A stretch of 64,000 bases of DNA, from assembly GCF_011682055.1 (NCBI RefSeq), contig NZ_JAAQOM010000019.1, forward strand, positions 62,001 to 126,000, given 5' to 3'. This document shows positions 48,441 through 57,200 of the stretch, piece by piece. Source of the DNA: Telluria antibiotica (GTDB lineage: Bacteria > Pseudomonadota > Gammaproteobacteria > Burkholderiales > Burkholderiaceae_D). The number at the start of each line of letters is the position of its first letter. Position 1 is the first letter of the stretch. The notes under the pieces are model-generated. The model saw only the letters and a list, made by a program, of their open reading frames with translations. It ran no database searches and was not told the DNA's origin. The position numbers and the translations under genes are program-made.

Positions 48441-48713
48441 GGTAAGAACGGGAAGCGGAAGGATAGCATGGTCGCGCCGTGCGTGTGCCGCTCGGCCATG
48501 TAACGGATCGTCGTGTTGACTCAACAACCGTTATTTTCGTGCATGTGCGGCGGCGCGCGGCCGAGAAATCGTGTATCATCCGCCCCTTTCCTTGCGCACG
48601 GTTTGCGCCGACGCAGCCAGGATAGTGAAGAGGAAAAGGAAATATGCGCTGCCGTTATATCCCTTATCGGATATTTCAATTATCGCTAAAAATTTCCTTA
48701 AGGCATAATGCTT
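48441..48713. promoter_or_regulatory. Upstream region of proQ and promoter of sRNA B
   Basis: Part of a 590-bp region without a protein gene between proQ and rpoD. It contains the -10-like CATAAT at 48704-48709 and possible -35 TTATCG at 48680-48685 (18-bp spacing) for sRNA B. The proQ promoter must lie near 48441-48560, but I see no clear consensus. Confidence 0.5.
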
Positions 48714-48775
48714 CTGTCTCCTCTATTTCTCCCCTGGAAAATAGATTCAAGCCCGTTGTCTGACGGGCTTTTTTT
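48714..48775 (+). ncRNA. Candidate small RNA B (sibling of A at 42182)
   Basis: Predicted transcript starts 5 bp after CATAAT. It comprises 5' CUGUCUCCUC, hairpin TCTATTT (48722-48728) with AAATAGA (48739-48745) and a C-rich loop (CTCCCC), and an intrinsic terminator. The segment CTGTCTCCTCTATTTCTCC aligns without gaps to copy A, and GAAAATAGATTCA plus GCCCG is shared. It lies 255 bp upstream of rpoD on the same strand, so it could alternatively be an rpoD leader attenuator; the existence of the free-standing copy A argues for an independent RNA. Confidence 0.6.
48749..48775 (+). terminator. Terminator of candidate sRNA B
   Basis: AAGCCCGT (48749-48756), 6-nt loop, ACGGGCTT (48763-48770) and a T run to 48775. 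Confidence 0.85.
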
Positions 48776-49030
48776 CGTTCCGACATGCTAAGCCCCGATT
48801 TCAACCACATACCGTTCCGCCCGATCCCCTTGCGCGTGCGTGCCGCAGCCCGTCCCGGCTGTCCAGGACGCCGCCCGCCGACCGGCGCCCGCGGCAGGAG
48901 TGCTTGATATCCCGGCTATCCGCCCCTAGCTAGGGCCTTCCCATCATCCCCGCCCTCCGGGGTCCGCGTTGCGGACCAGGTGGGTTATTGACTTCGCAGG
49001 CACGCGCCACGCCTCGATTGGAGAAAGTTT

Positions 49031-51673
49031 ATGAAAAACACCGCCAAGACCCTGACACTGACAGCGAAGAAAGCGCCAGCCAAGACCACGGCACAGCTGT
49101 CGGTGCCAAAGACCGCGACCTCGTATTTCCTCGAAACGGAAGCGGCCGCCAAGGTGACGGTGGTGAAGACGCGTTCGCGCCTGGCGTCGCTGAAGGCCGT
49201 GCAGGCCGAGCCCGAGCAGCCGGAGCAATTCGATGAGGCCGTCGCCGTGGGCGCCGCCGAAGCCGAGGCCGTCGCCGCCGAGGTGACGCAGGCCGAGCCG
49301 GCCGCGGCCGTCGCCGAGCTGGAAACCGTTGCGGCGCAGGCAGCACCGGCCGCACCGCCCGTGATCGTCAAGAAGCGCGTGTCGCGCCTCGCCGCGCTGA
49401 AGGCCGACGCCGAACCGGCCGCCGCGCCGGCCGTCGAACAGGAAGCGATCGCAGCGGAAGCGCCGGTCGAGCCGGCGCCGGCCGTGCGCGTCGTGCGTGC
49501 CCGCACGGCACGCCGCATCGAGCCGTCCGCCGCGACGACGACGGCGACGCCGGCCGGCACCGTCAGCACGACGACGGACGCCGCCGCGCTGGCCGCGATC
49601 GACACGTCGGGCTATCTGCTGCCGCAAGTGAAGGTGCCGGGCCGCCGCGGCCGCAAGCCGAGTGAATTCGTGCCGGAGAATGACGAGATCGCGGCGCTGA
49701 ACGCCGTCGAGCGCGCCGAACTGAAGGCCGCGTCGAAGCTGCGCGAGCGCAAGGCCAAGGGTGGCGCCACCCTGTTCGGTGCGGCAGAGGGCTTCTCGGC
49801 CGAGGAACTGGAAAAGCGCCGCCAGCAACTGAAGAACCTGATCAACATGGGCAAGGAGCGCGGCTACCTGACCCATGCGGAGATCAACGACCACCTGCCG
49901 GAAAACATCATCGATCCGGAAGCGATCGAAGGCATCATCGCCACGTTCAACGACATGGGCATCGCCGTCTACGAGCGCGCGCCGGAAGCGGAAATGATGC
50001 TGCTGTCGGACGCCGTCGTCACGCCGACCTCCGAGGACGAAGTGGAAGCGGCCGCCGCGACGGCGCTGTCGACCGTCGACTCCGACTTCGGCCGCACGAC
50101 CGACCCCGTGCGCATGTACATGCGTGAGATGGGCGCCGTGTCGCTGCTGACGCGCGAAGGCGAGATCGCCATCGCCAAGCGCATCGAGGATGGCCTGAAG
50201 GACATGGTGCAGGCGATCTCCGCGTGCCCGGTGACGATTTCCGAGATCATCGCGCTGTCGCACAAGATCGCCAAGGACGAGCTGAAGATCGATGACGTCG
50301 TCGACGGCCTGATCGACCCGAACGACGGCGCCGGCGCGAGCGCGCCCGTGAGCGCGTCCGACGAGGACGACGAAGACGAAGAAGACGACGTCGAGGAAGA
50401 AGAGGACGAGGGCGGTGCCGGCGGCAGCGCCGCGGCCGGCTATTCCGCCGAGCAGCTGGCCGCGCTGAAGAAGGGCGCGCTGGACAAGTTCGCGCTGATC
50501 GAAAAGCAGTTCGACAAGATGGGCCACGCGTTCAAGACGCAGGGCTACGGCTCGGACGCGTACATGGCGGCGCAGGAAGTGATTTCGAGCGAACTGCTGG
50601 GCATCCGATTCACGGCCAAGGTCGTGGAAAAGCTGTGCGACACGTTGCGCCACCAGATGGACGAGGTGCGTGCCATCGAACGTTCCGTGCTGGACATCTG
50701 CGTGAACCGTTGCGGCATGCCGCGCGCCCACTTCATCAAGGTCTTCCCGGGCAACGAGACGGACCTCGAATGGGTGCAGCGCGAAGTCGACTGCGCGTAC
50801 CCGTACAGCGCCGTCCTGAAGCGCAACGCGCCGGCGATCCTGGAACTGCAGCAGCGCATGATCGACCTGCAGGCGCGCGTGGCGCTGCCGCTGGCCGACC
50901 TGCGCACGATCAACCGCCAGATGGCGGCCGGCGAAAAGCGCGCCCGCACGGCGAAGCGCGAAATGACGGTGGCCAACCTGCGTCTCGTGATCTCGATCGC
51001 GAAGAAGTACATCAACCGCGGCCTGCAATTCCTGGACCTGATCCAGGAAGGCAATATCGGCCTGTTGAAAGCGGTCGACAAGTTCGAGTACCGCCGCGGC
51101 TATAAATTCTCGACGTACGCGACATGGTGGATCCGCCAGGCGATCACGCGTTCGATCGCCGACATGGCGCGTACGATCCGCGTGCCGGTGCACATGATCG
51201 AGACGATCAACAAGATGAACCGCATCTCGCGCCAGATCATGCAGGAAACGGGCACCGAGCCCGATATGGCGACGCTGGCCACGAAGATGGAAATGCCGGA
51301 ATCGAAGGTCCGCGAGATCATGAAGATCGCGAAGGAGCCGATTTCGATGGAAACGCCGATGGGCGAGGACGGCGATTCGCAGCTGGGCGACTTCATCGAG
51401 GACAACGCGACGCTGGCCCCGCTGGACGCCGCGATGCATGCGTCGATGCGCAACGTGATCAAGGAAGTGCTGGATTCGCTGACGCCGCGCGAGGCGAAGG
51501 TGCTGCGCATGCGCTACGGCGTCGAGATGTCGAACGACCACACCCTGGAAGAAGTGGGCAAGCAGTTCGACGTCACCCGCGAGCGCATCCGCCAGATCGA
51601 GGCGAAGGCGATGAGCAAGCTGCGCCAGCCGTCGCGTTCGGACAAGCTGAAGACGTTCCTGCAGAACCAGTAA
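49031..51673 (+). CDS. rpoD: RNA polymerase primary sigma factor RpoD
   Basis: An 880-residue sigma-70. Region 1.2 is DPVRMYMREMG. A long acidic segment (DEDDEDEEDDVEEEEDE) lies in the non-conserved region. Region 2 is RGLQFLDLIQEGNIGLLKAVDKFEYRRGYKFSTYATWWIRQAITRSIADMARTIRVPVH, region 3 follows, and region 4 ends VGKQFDVTRERIRQIEAKAMSKLRQPSRSDKLKTFLQNQ. It is longer than E. coli RpoD (613) because of an Ala/Lys/Val-rich N-terminal extension of about 200 residues. GGAGAAAG precedes ATG 49031. No rpsU/dnaG lies immediately upstream. Confidence 0.96.
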   Translation: MKNTAKTLTLTAKKAPAKTTAQLSVPKTATSYFLETEAAAKVTVVKTRSRLASLKAVQAEPEQPEQFDEAVAVGAAEAEAVAAEVTQAEPAAAVAELETVAAQAAPAAPPVIVKKRVSRLAALKADAEPAAAPAVEQEAIAAEAPVEPAPAVRVVRARTARRIEPSAATTTATPAGTVSTTTDAAALAAIDTSGYLLPQVKVPGRRGRKPSEFVPENDEIAALNAVERAELKAASKLRERKAKGGATLFGAAEGFSAEELEKRRQQLKNLINMGKERGYLTHAEINDHLPENIIDPEAIEGIIATFNDMGIAVYERAPEAEMMLLSDAVVTPTSEDEVEAAAATALSTVDSDFGRTTDPVRMYMREMGAVSLLTREGEIAIAKRIEDGLKDMVQAISACPVTISEIIALSHKIAKDELKIDDVVDGLIDPNDGAGASAPVSASDEDDEDEEDDVEEEEDEGGAGGSAAAGYSAEQLAALKKGALDKFALIEKQFDKMGHAFKTQGYGSDAYMAAQEVISSELLGIRFTAKVVEKLCDTLRHQMDEVRAIERSVLDICVNRCGMPRAHFIKVFPGNETDLEWVQREVDCAYPYSAVLKRNAPAILELQQRMIDLQARVALPLADLRTINRQMAAGEKRARTAKREMTVANLRLVISIAKKYINRGLQFLDLIQEGNIGLLKAVDKFEYRRGYKFSTYATWWIRQAITRSIADMARTIRVPVHMIETINKMNRISRQIMQETGTEPDMATLATKMEMPESKVREIMKIAKEPISMETPMGEDGDSQLGDFIEDNATLAPLDAAMHASMRNVIKEVLDSLTPREAKVLRMRYGVEMSNDHTLEEVGKQFDVTRERIRQIEAKAMSKLRQPSRSDKLKTFLQNQ

Positions 51674-51694
51674 GCTCCGTCCGCCGGCACTGAC

Positions 51695-51732
51695 ACGCCG
51701 CGCCGCCGCAAGGCCGCGCGGCGTTGTTGTAT
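51695..51732 (+). terminator. Probable terminator after rpoD
   Basis: ACGCCGCGC (51695-51703) pairs with GCGCGGCGT (51716-51724) across a 12-nt loop, then TTGTTGT. It is 22 bp past the rpoD stop. The T run is imperfect. Confidence 0.55.
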
Positions 51733-51844
51733 CTGCAAGCACCGGTGTTTTGTGGCCGCAACATCGTCGATGTGGGGCTTGACGTATGGCAACACTCGCC
51801 GCAAGATGAACGGTTTTGCCGCCTGCCGCCAAGCACCGCATCAC

Positions 51845-53731
51845 ATGATTGCCATCATCTCCCGCAACGCTTCGATCCGGACGAAACTCATGCTCAGCAT
51901 GGCCGTCTGCCTGTTCGTGTTCCTCGTCGTATCCGTCGCGCTCAGCGTGACCCTGTCCGGCAGCGCCGCGCGCACGCGCGTGGTCGAGCGCGAGCTGCCG
52001 GCTGTCGTCGGCGAGATCCGCAACGAGATTCGCCACCGAATCGCCGTGCCGCTGACGGCGTCGCTGGCGGTCGCCAACGACACTTTCCTCCACGCGTGGG
52101 AAAGCGACGGCTTGCCGGAAGCGGGCGTGTCCTCCTGGCTGAAGTATGCGGGCATGGTGAAGCAGAAGAATCAGGCCGACGTCGTGTTCTGGATATCGGA
52201 CGCCACCGGCAAGTACTACACGGACAAGGGCTTCAACATGGAGATGAAGCGCGGCGTGCCGGACACCGCCTGGTTCTACGGCTTCCTCGCGGGCGGCAAG
52301 CCGTACAGCATGCGTGTGGGCACGAACATCGCGCACAACGGCATGATGCTCTACATTAACGCGCGCGTCGACGCGGCACCCGGCAAGGCGGGCGTGGCCG
52401 GCATCGGCCTCGGCGTCGATGCGATGGCGGACAGTGTGCGCGCTTATAAAATCGGCCAGTCGGGCTTCGTCTACCTCGTGCGCGGCGACGGCGGCATCGT
52501 CGTGCACCGCGACGCCAAGCTGGCGGACGGCAGCCACAACATCCGCGACCTGCCGGGCTTCAGCGATGCGCTCGCGAAGCGCCTGCTCGCGGGCGAAAAA
52601 TTCGTGCACGCGACCTATGCGGCGCCGGACGGCAAGCGCCTCGTCGCGTCGTCGTTCGTGCCGGAGCTGGACCTGTACGTGATCGCCGAGGTGCCGGAGA
52701 CCGAAGCGCTGGGCGGCATCGCGCGCGACGCGACGATCTCCGCGCTCGTCGCCGCGCTCGCCGGCGGTGCCATCGGCCTCGCGCTGATCTGGTTCGTGAG
52801 CCGCGCCATCGCGGCGCCCGTCGCGCGCGCCGCGGCGCTGCTGGGCGAGATCGCCGACGGCAAGGGCGATCTCACGCGCCGCATGCCCGTCGAGGGCCGC
52901 GACGAAGTCGGCATGTTGGCGGAAGCGTTCAACCGCTTCGTCTCCGCGCTGAACCGCACGATGAGCGAGGTGCGCGGCAGCACGGTCGCCATCGCGGGCG
53001 CTTCGAGCGAGATCGCCGCGGGCAACGGCGACCTGTCCAGCCGCACGGAGCAGCAGTCGGCGAACCTGGAGCGCACCGTCACGACGATCGCGCAACTCAC
53101 CGGCACGGTCCAGCAGAACGCCGACCACGCGAAGAGCGCCAACCAGTTGGCCCTCGCCGCGCGCGAGCAGGCGGAGAAGGGCGGCGAGGTCGTGGGCGAA
53201 GTCGTCGCGACGATGGGCTCCATCACGGACAGCTCGCGCCGCATCGCCGACATCATCGGCGTCATCGACGGCATCGCGTTCCAGACCAACATCCTCGCGC
53301 TGAACGCGGCGGTGGAAGCGGCGCGCGCGGGCGAGCAGGGACGGGGCTTCGCCGTCGTCGCGTCGGAGGTGCGGAACCTCGCGCAGCGCTCGGCCGCAGC
53401 GGCGAAGGAAATCAAGGAACTCATTTCGGATTCGGTCGACAAGGTCGCGACGGGCTCGCGCCTCGTCGACACTGCCGGCAGCACGATGGGCGAGATCGTT
53501 GCGTCGGTGCGCCGCGTGGCGGACCTGATGGGAGAGATCGCGGCCGCCAGCGCCGAGCAGAGCGAGGGCATCGCGCGCGTCAACGGCGCCATCGAGGAGA
53601 TGGACGACAGCACGCGCCAGAACGCGGCCCTCGTCGAACAGGCCGCCGCCGCCGCGATGGCCTTGCAGGACCAGTCGGCGCGGCTTGCGCAGGTCGTGGC
53701 CGCATTCCGCCTGGAGGACGGCGCCCGCTGA
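51845..53731 (+). CDS. Methyl-accepting chemotaxis protein
   Basis: A 628-residue transducer. Membrane helix 1 is residues 14-37, a periplasmic Cache-type domain spans about 40-300 (FWISDATGKYYTDKGFNMEMKRG...PYSMRVGTN, and FVYLVRGDGGIVVHRDAKL), helix 2 about 305-330, HAMP about 330-385, and a signalling domain with the hairpin tip IIGVIDGIAFQTNILALNAAVEAARAGEQGRGFAVVA. Methylation helices are on both sides. The class resembles Tar-like MCPs of Betaproteobacteria. The start at 51845 is the last reasonable Met before helix 1; an upstream frame from 51752 is not supported. Ligand unknown. Confidence 0.92.
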   Translation: MIAIISRNASIRTKLMLSMAVCLFVFLVVSVALSVTLSGSAARTRVVERELPAVVGEIRNEIRHRIAVPLTASLAVANDTFLHAWESDGLPEAGVSSWLKYAGMVKQKNQADVVFWISDATGKYYTDKGFNMEMKRGVPDTAWFYGFLAGGKPYSMRVGTNIAHNGMMLYINARVDAAPGKAGVAGIGLGVDAMADSVRAYKIGQSGFVYLVRGDGGIVVHRDAKLADGSHNIRDLPGFSDALAKRLLAGEKFVHATYAAPDGKRLVASSFVPELDLYVIAEVPETEALGGIARDATISALVAALAGGAIGLALIWFVSRAIAAPVARAAALLGEIADGKGDLTRRMPVEGRDEVGMLAEAFNRFVSALNRTMSEVRGSTVAIAGASSEIAAGNGDLSSRTEQQSANLERTVTTIAQLTGTVQQNADHAKSANQLALAAREQAEKGGEVVGEVVATMGSITDSSRRIADIIGVIDGIAFQTNILALNAAVEAARAGEQGRGFAVVASEVRNLAQRSAAAAKEIKELISDSVDKVATGSRLVDTAGSTMGEIVASVRRVADLMGEIAAASAEQSEGIARVNGAIEEMDDSTRQNAALVEQAAAAAMALQDQSARLAQVVAAFRLEDGAR

Positions 53732-53761
53732 GCGCGCCCGCGTTCTTGGCATAATGGCGGG

Positions 53762-54586
53762 ATGTGCAACTCACGATCCATGCCGATGCCCTTACGCCCA
53801 GCTTCCTGGGCCTGCCTGCTGGCGGGCCTTCTTGCGTTGTCGACCGCCCACGCGGACGACGACGACACCATCAATCCCGACCGTCCCAACGTCGCCAATT
53901 CGAGCCAGGTGGTGGGCCCGCACCGCGTGCAGCTCGAACTCGGCGTCCAGTGGGACCGCCAGCGCGACGCCGACGCGCACGTGCGCACGCTCACCACGCC
54001 CGCGCTGCTGCGCGTCGGGTTGTCCGATACGCTGGAGCTGCGCGTGGAAACGTCTGGCCGCACGATCGCCCATGCGAGCGACCCTGCGTCTGGCGAGCAC
54101 ACGGTAAGCGCCGGCTGGGCCGACAGCGCGGCCGGCGTCAAATGGCATCTGGGCGACCAGGACGGCATGCGGCCGTCGTGGGGCGTGATCGCGGAAGCGG
54201 CGCTGCCGACCGGCAGCGCCGCGCTGCGCGGCACCGGGTTCCGGCCGTCGCTGAACCTGCCGCTCGAATGGGATCTCGGCCACGACTGGTCGCTCGGTGT
54301 GATGCCGGGCGTGGGCCGCGATGGCGACGACAACGGCGCGCGCTACACGTACGGCGTGTTCGCCGCGTCGCTGGGCAAGGCGTTCAGCGAGCGCCTGCAC
54401 GGCTTCGCGGAACTGGCCGCGCCGCAGATCGCGCGCGCGGCGCACGGGGGCACGCAGACCTTGTTCGACGCGGGCGTCTCGTGGCTCGTGAGCCGCGATT
54501 GCCAGCTCGACGCGATGGTCGTGCATGGCTTGAACCGGAAGACGCCGGACCTCAGCCTGGCGTTCGGGGTGTCGGTGCGGCGATGA
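53762..54586 (+). CDS. Outer-membrane transporter-like beta-barrel protein
   Basis: A 274-residue protein with a signal peptide (RPASWACLLAGLLALSTAHA, ending near residue 31) and a barrel of repeated short strands (HRVQLELGVQWDRQRDADAHVRTL, LELRVETSGRT, GVKWHLGDQDGMRPSWGVIAEAALPTGS). It resembles the putative meta-pathway phenol degradation/transporter family. Start codons at 53762, 53780 and 53786 are all possible. The terminal residues SVRR lack the usual C-terminal aromatic. Monocistronic. Confidence 0.7.
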   Translation: MCNSRSMPMPLRPASWACLLAGLLALSTAHADDDDTINPDRPNVANSSQVVGPHRVQLELGVQWDRQRDADAHVRTLTTPALLRVGLSDTLELRVETSGRTIAHASDPASGEHTVSAGWADSAAGVKWHLGDQDGMRPSWGVIAEAALPTGSAALRGTGFRPSLNLPLEWDLGHDWSLGVMPGVGRDGDDNGARYTYGVFAASLGKAFSERLHGFAELAAPQIARAAHGGTQTLFDAGVSWLVSRDCQLDAMVVHGLNRKTPDLSLAFGVSVRR

Positions 54587-54604
54587 TTCCGGCTGCGTCA
54601 GATG

Positions 54605-54874
54605 CTAGATCTTCGTACTGAAATGCTTGAAGCTTGAGATAAGCTTTGCGCCGCAACTGAGACTGTCGCCATCGAAGGCGATGCGCTTCCCGTTGACCGT
54701 GTGATGCGGAGACCCGCTCGTGATCGTGCAACCAGAATGACCTGGAATCGGGCAACTGCAGGTGTCGCCCACGCATGCCACTGGAATTCCCTGTACTGTG
54801 AAGTGGGATGCGCTGGCGCTGATCACCTTGCCGCCGTGGGTCGTGGCGTCGCCGAGTCGGATGACGTTTTTCAT
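54605..54874 (-). CDS. PAAR-domain T6SS spike tip protein
   Basis: An 89-residue PAAR protein (MKNVIRLGDATTHGGKVISASASHFTVQGIPVACVGDTCSCPIPGHSGCTITSGSPHHTVNGKRIAFDGDSLSCGAKLISS). The repeating GDxTTHGG and Cys/His residues bind zinc at the needle tip of VgrG. ATG 54874 is the family start. It lies at the downstream end of the vgrG-tle3-tla3 cassette and is likely its tip; it carries no effector extension. Confidence 0.9.
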   Translation of the reverse strand: MKNVIRLGDATTHGGKVISASASHFTVQGIPVACVGDTCSCPIPGHSGCTITSGSPHHTVNGKRIAFDGDSLSCGAKLISSFKHFSTKI

Positions 54875-54926
54875 GACGACAATCCTGATTCGAAAACTTC
54901 GATGGAACATGACGAAGCGACGTTCG

Positions 54927-55337
54927 CTATTCAGGTACGTTTTCGTCGGATTTCAACGCGACGCACGGCGCCGCTGGATTGATGTCAAATAAATCCTTCG
55001 GGTCTCCGGGCATGGGGTCTGTGCGCGTAGCGACACGTGACTGGTCCACTTTTGAAACAGATGCCGCGACAGCCAGGATGAGGATCGACGCCGTCCACGC
55101 CCAAATGCCCCAGTTAGATCCATCGGCGCGCTCGAGGTAATGCCAATATGCTGGGGACGTGGCGGGGAAAGCGAACGAAAGACAAAGTGGCCACAAAGGT
55201 CGTTTTTTCTCAAATACTCGATAGCATGTCAGTGGAATGGTCACGTTCGCCAGTACAGCCCAGGGCCCGAATTGTGGAATCCTCCATCCCCATACAAATG
55301 CCATCTCAACTAATTCCAGTCCCGGGGCCCCGTTCAC
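54927..55337 (-). CDS. Membrane protein, possibly truncated by an in-frame TGA
   Basis: A 136-residue inner-membrane protein with three visible hydrophobic spans (GPWAVLANVTIPLTCYRVF, WPLCLSFAFPATSPAYW, WAWTASILILAVAASV). As annotated it would start at GTG 55337. However, in the same frame a good start (ATG 55415 behind GGAG) is followed by 17 codons encoding a hydrophobic segment and then TGA at 55362-55364. The intact gene would be 162 residues with four spans, so this is probably a gene interrupted by a nonsense mutation. It sits between tla3 and PAAR. No family recognised; immunity to the Tle3 lipase is an untested possibility. Confidence 0.5.
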   Translation of the reverse strand: MNGAPGLELVEMAFVWGWRIPQFGPWAVLANVTIPLTCYRVFEKKRPLWPLCLSFAFPATSPAYWHYLERADGSNWGIWAWTASILILAVAASVSKVDQSRVATRTDPMPGDPKDLFDINPAAPCVALKSDENVPE

Positions 55338-55361
55338 TGTCGGTACTACCCACGCGACAGC

Positions 55362-55415
55362 TCAGACGCATGCCGAGATGAACACCAGGATTTTTGACGT
55401 ATGAGTCAACGACAT
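55362..55415 (-). other. 17-codon start of the interrupted membrane gene
   Basis: ATG at 55415 with GGAG 7 bp upstream, encoding MSLTHTSKILVFISACV followed by TGA (plus 55362-55364). The sequence after the stop continues in frame as AVAWVVPTVNGAPG, completing a hydrophobic span. Confidence 0.5.
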
Positions 55416-55433
55416 GGCAATCTCCAACGGTGA

Positions 55434-57200
55434 TCAATTCGTTGCCGGGACAGAGTAATTGGCGGGATCAACCGCCATTGATTTAATACTGCGAAACACG
55501 TCGCCACGCGATTGTTGTTGGGCCTTCCGTTTTTCCTCGGGGGGCGGGGTGACGAAAATAAAAGTGGCCTCGTGCGGATCGCGCAGGTTGACGGCCAGGC
55601 TTGGACCGCCGCCCCGATAACTGCCCATTACACCAATGGCCATCTCGATGAACAGGGTTGCAGCGCCAGTATTGCCGAGGCGCCGGTCGATGTTGATGAA
55701 CTGGTCGAGCTTGCCGCTGTCGATTTCGGGGCCGCCTTGTGCGGCGTACTGGTGCAGCATGCTTTCGAGGGCGACCAGTTGTTCGGTTTGGTCGCCCATC
55801 GCGGCGATCACGCGCGCCGGCCCTTTGGTGCGTTCGGCTTCCGGCAGGGTGCGCAACGCCTCCTGCAGGCCTTCCATCAATGCTTTTTTGCGCGCATCGC
55901 GGCGGGGTAGCGGCTTGCCATGCTCGTCGGTGGTTTTCACGAAAACAGGGCGGTGGATGAAGCCGAGTGTCGACATGTCGTCGAACTGTTTGAGTTGGAG
56001 TTTGCTCCAGGGGATGGGGAACCATGGGGTCGGCTTCCAATCCCGCGGCGGACGATGCTTCGCGTTGAATTCCCGGTCGAGGAAGCTGATTTGGCCGGTG
56101 CCGCGGATGTCGGGGCGCTTGCTGAATTTGGCGGCGTAGTCCAGCCATTCGGCAGCGGTGACTGTGCGGCTTTCTGACAAGTTCGGGTCGCTCGGGCGGG
56201 GAACCGATTTCTGCAAGTCGAGGTAACCCAGAAAGAGACGTCTCGCGACGCCTTCGCGATTGAGCACTTCCATTGGAGCGCGATAGTCGTCGATATCTTC
56301 GTAGGCGAAAGGACGGATCGGATCGACCCTCTCGCGGCGGGCAAGCACGAAAAGGGCCGACGCATCGGGCATTGCGGGAACGTAGTAGCCTTCCTTGACC
56401 AGTGGTGGCGAACCGGGCGGCTGGGACATGTCTCGGACATCCAGCCCGTCGTCCGAGTTCAACACGATATACGGGACGTCCGGGTTGGCGTCAAAGAATG
56501 CGAAAACGTCTTCGAGGATGCGGTCTGGCCGTTCCGCGAAGCGTGCTGGACCAGCCACGAACAGACTGGTCGCCATGCCGGAAGACTCCGTCCCCGCCGC
56601 GATCCCCATGTCGGGCATGAGCGGATTGCCGGCGTACTTACTTCTATCGGGAGGCCTGGCGTTAAAGACTGGCGTCCCCCATTCCGTCACGGTGTATCCG
56701 GCGCCGTTTTCCAACGTGTCGCCACTTCGGCCACCGCTCTGGCCAAGTTTGTCAAACATTGTCCACGGATATTTTCTGGGATCATGTTCGCGAAGCGATG
56801 TGTACGGGGTGCCGGACTGTAGTGCATCCCATAATTTGCCTTGCCGATATTTGTCTAGGGTGACGCCCAGATTGATCACTTCCAGTACGTATTCGCGCCT
56901 GCCCTGCTCGGAGTGCGCGGCCGCTATTTGTTCGCGTGCCTTCGCCGCCGCGGCTGATGCTTGTGCTTGCCGCGCGTCGGCTTCGCGTGCTGCCAGCACC
57001 CAGCGCCCGCCAAGTACCAGTCCAAATCCCAGTGCGGTTGCTAGAAGCCACCATGGTTTTCCCATTGTCTTCTCCGTTTGTTCGGATGCTGCGATCGCGT
57101 TTATTGAAATCGTAAGGAGCGATGGAAGCGTCAGGCGCAATGCCGCATTGGCAAGTATTTGCCACGCTTCCAGATACCGTTTTATATAAGACGTACTCAT
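55434..57200 (-). CDS. tla3: T6SS lipase adaptor Tla3 (DUF2875)
   Basis: A 588-residue protein with a membrane span near residues 49-68 (PWWLLATALGFGLVLGGRW) and a periplasm-facing DUF2875 domain (PFAYEDIDDYRAPMEVLNREGVARRLFLGYLDL, and AAQGGPEIDSGKLDQFINIDRRLGNTGAATLFIEMAIGVMGSY). In Pseudomonas the DUF2875 protein Tla3 captures the Tle3 lipase and hands it to VgrG2b. ATG 57200 overlaps the tle3 stop by 4 bp. A second plausible start, ATG 57065 (MGKPWW), has GGAGA upstream and would remove a low-confidence 45-residue leader. Confidence 0.85.
   Translation of the reverse strand: MSTSYIKRYLEAWQILANAALRLTLPSLLTISINAIAASEQTEKTMGKPWWLLATALGFGLVLGGRWVLAAREADARQAQASAAAAKAREQIAAAHSEQGRREYVLEVINLGVTLDKYRQGKLWDALQSGTPYTSLREHDPRKYPWTMFDKLGQSGGRSGDTLENGAGYTVTEWGTPVFNARPPDRSKYAGNPLMPDMGIAAGTESSGMATSLFVAGPARFAERPDRILEDVFAFFDANPDVPYIVLNSDDGLDVRDMSQPPGSPPLVKEGYYVPAMPDASALFVLARRERVDPIRPFAYEDIDDYRAPMEVLNREGVARRLFLGYLDLQKSVPRPSDPNLSESRTVTAAEWLDYAAKFSKRPDIRGTGQISFLDREFNAKHRPPRDWKPTPWFPIPWSKLQLKQFDDMSTLGFIHRPVFVKTTDEHGKPLPRRDARKKALMEGLQEALRTLPEAERTKGPARVIAAMGDQTEQLVALESMLHQYAAQGGPEIDSGKLDQFINIDRRLGNTGAATLFIEMAIGVMGSYRGGGPSLAVNLRDPHEATFIFVTPPPEEKRKAQQQSRGDVFRSIKSMAVDPANYSVPATN

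Noticed and set aside
48944..53752. 1600-codon antisense open frame across rpoD and the chemotaxis gene
   Set aside because: It is a shadow of high-GC coding on the other strand; composition is Arg/His/Asp-rich and it lacks any domain.
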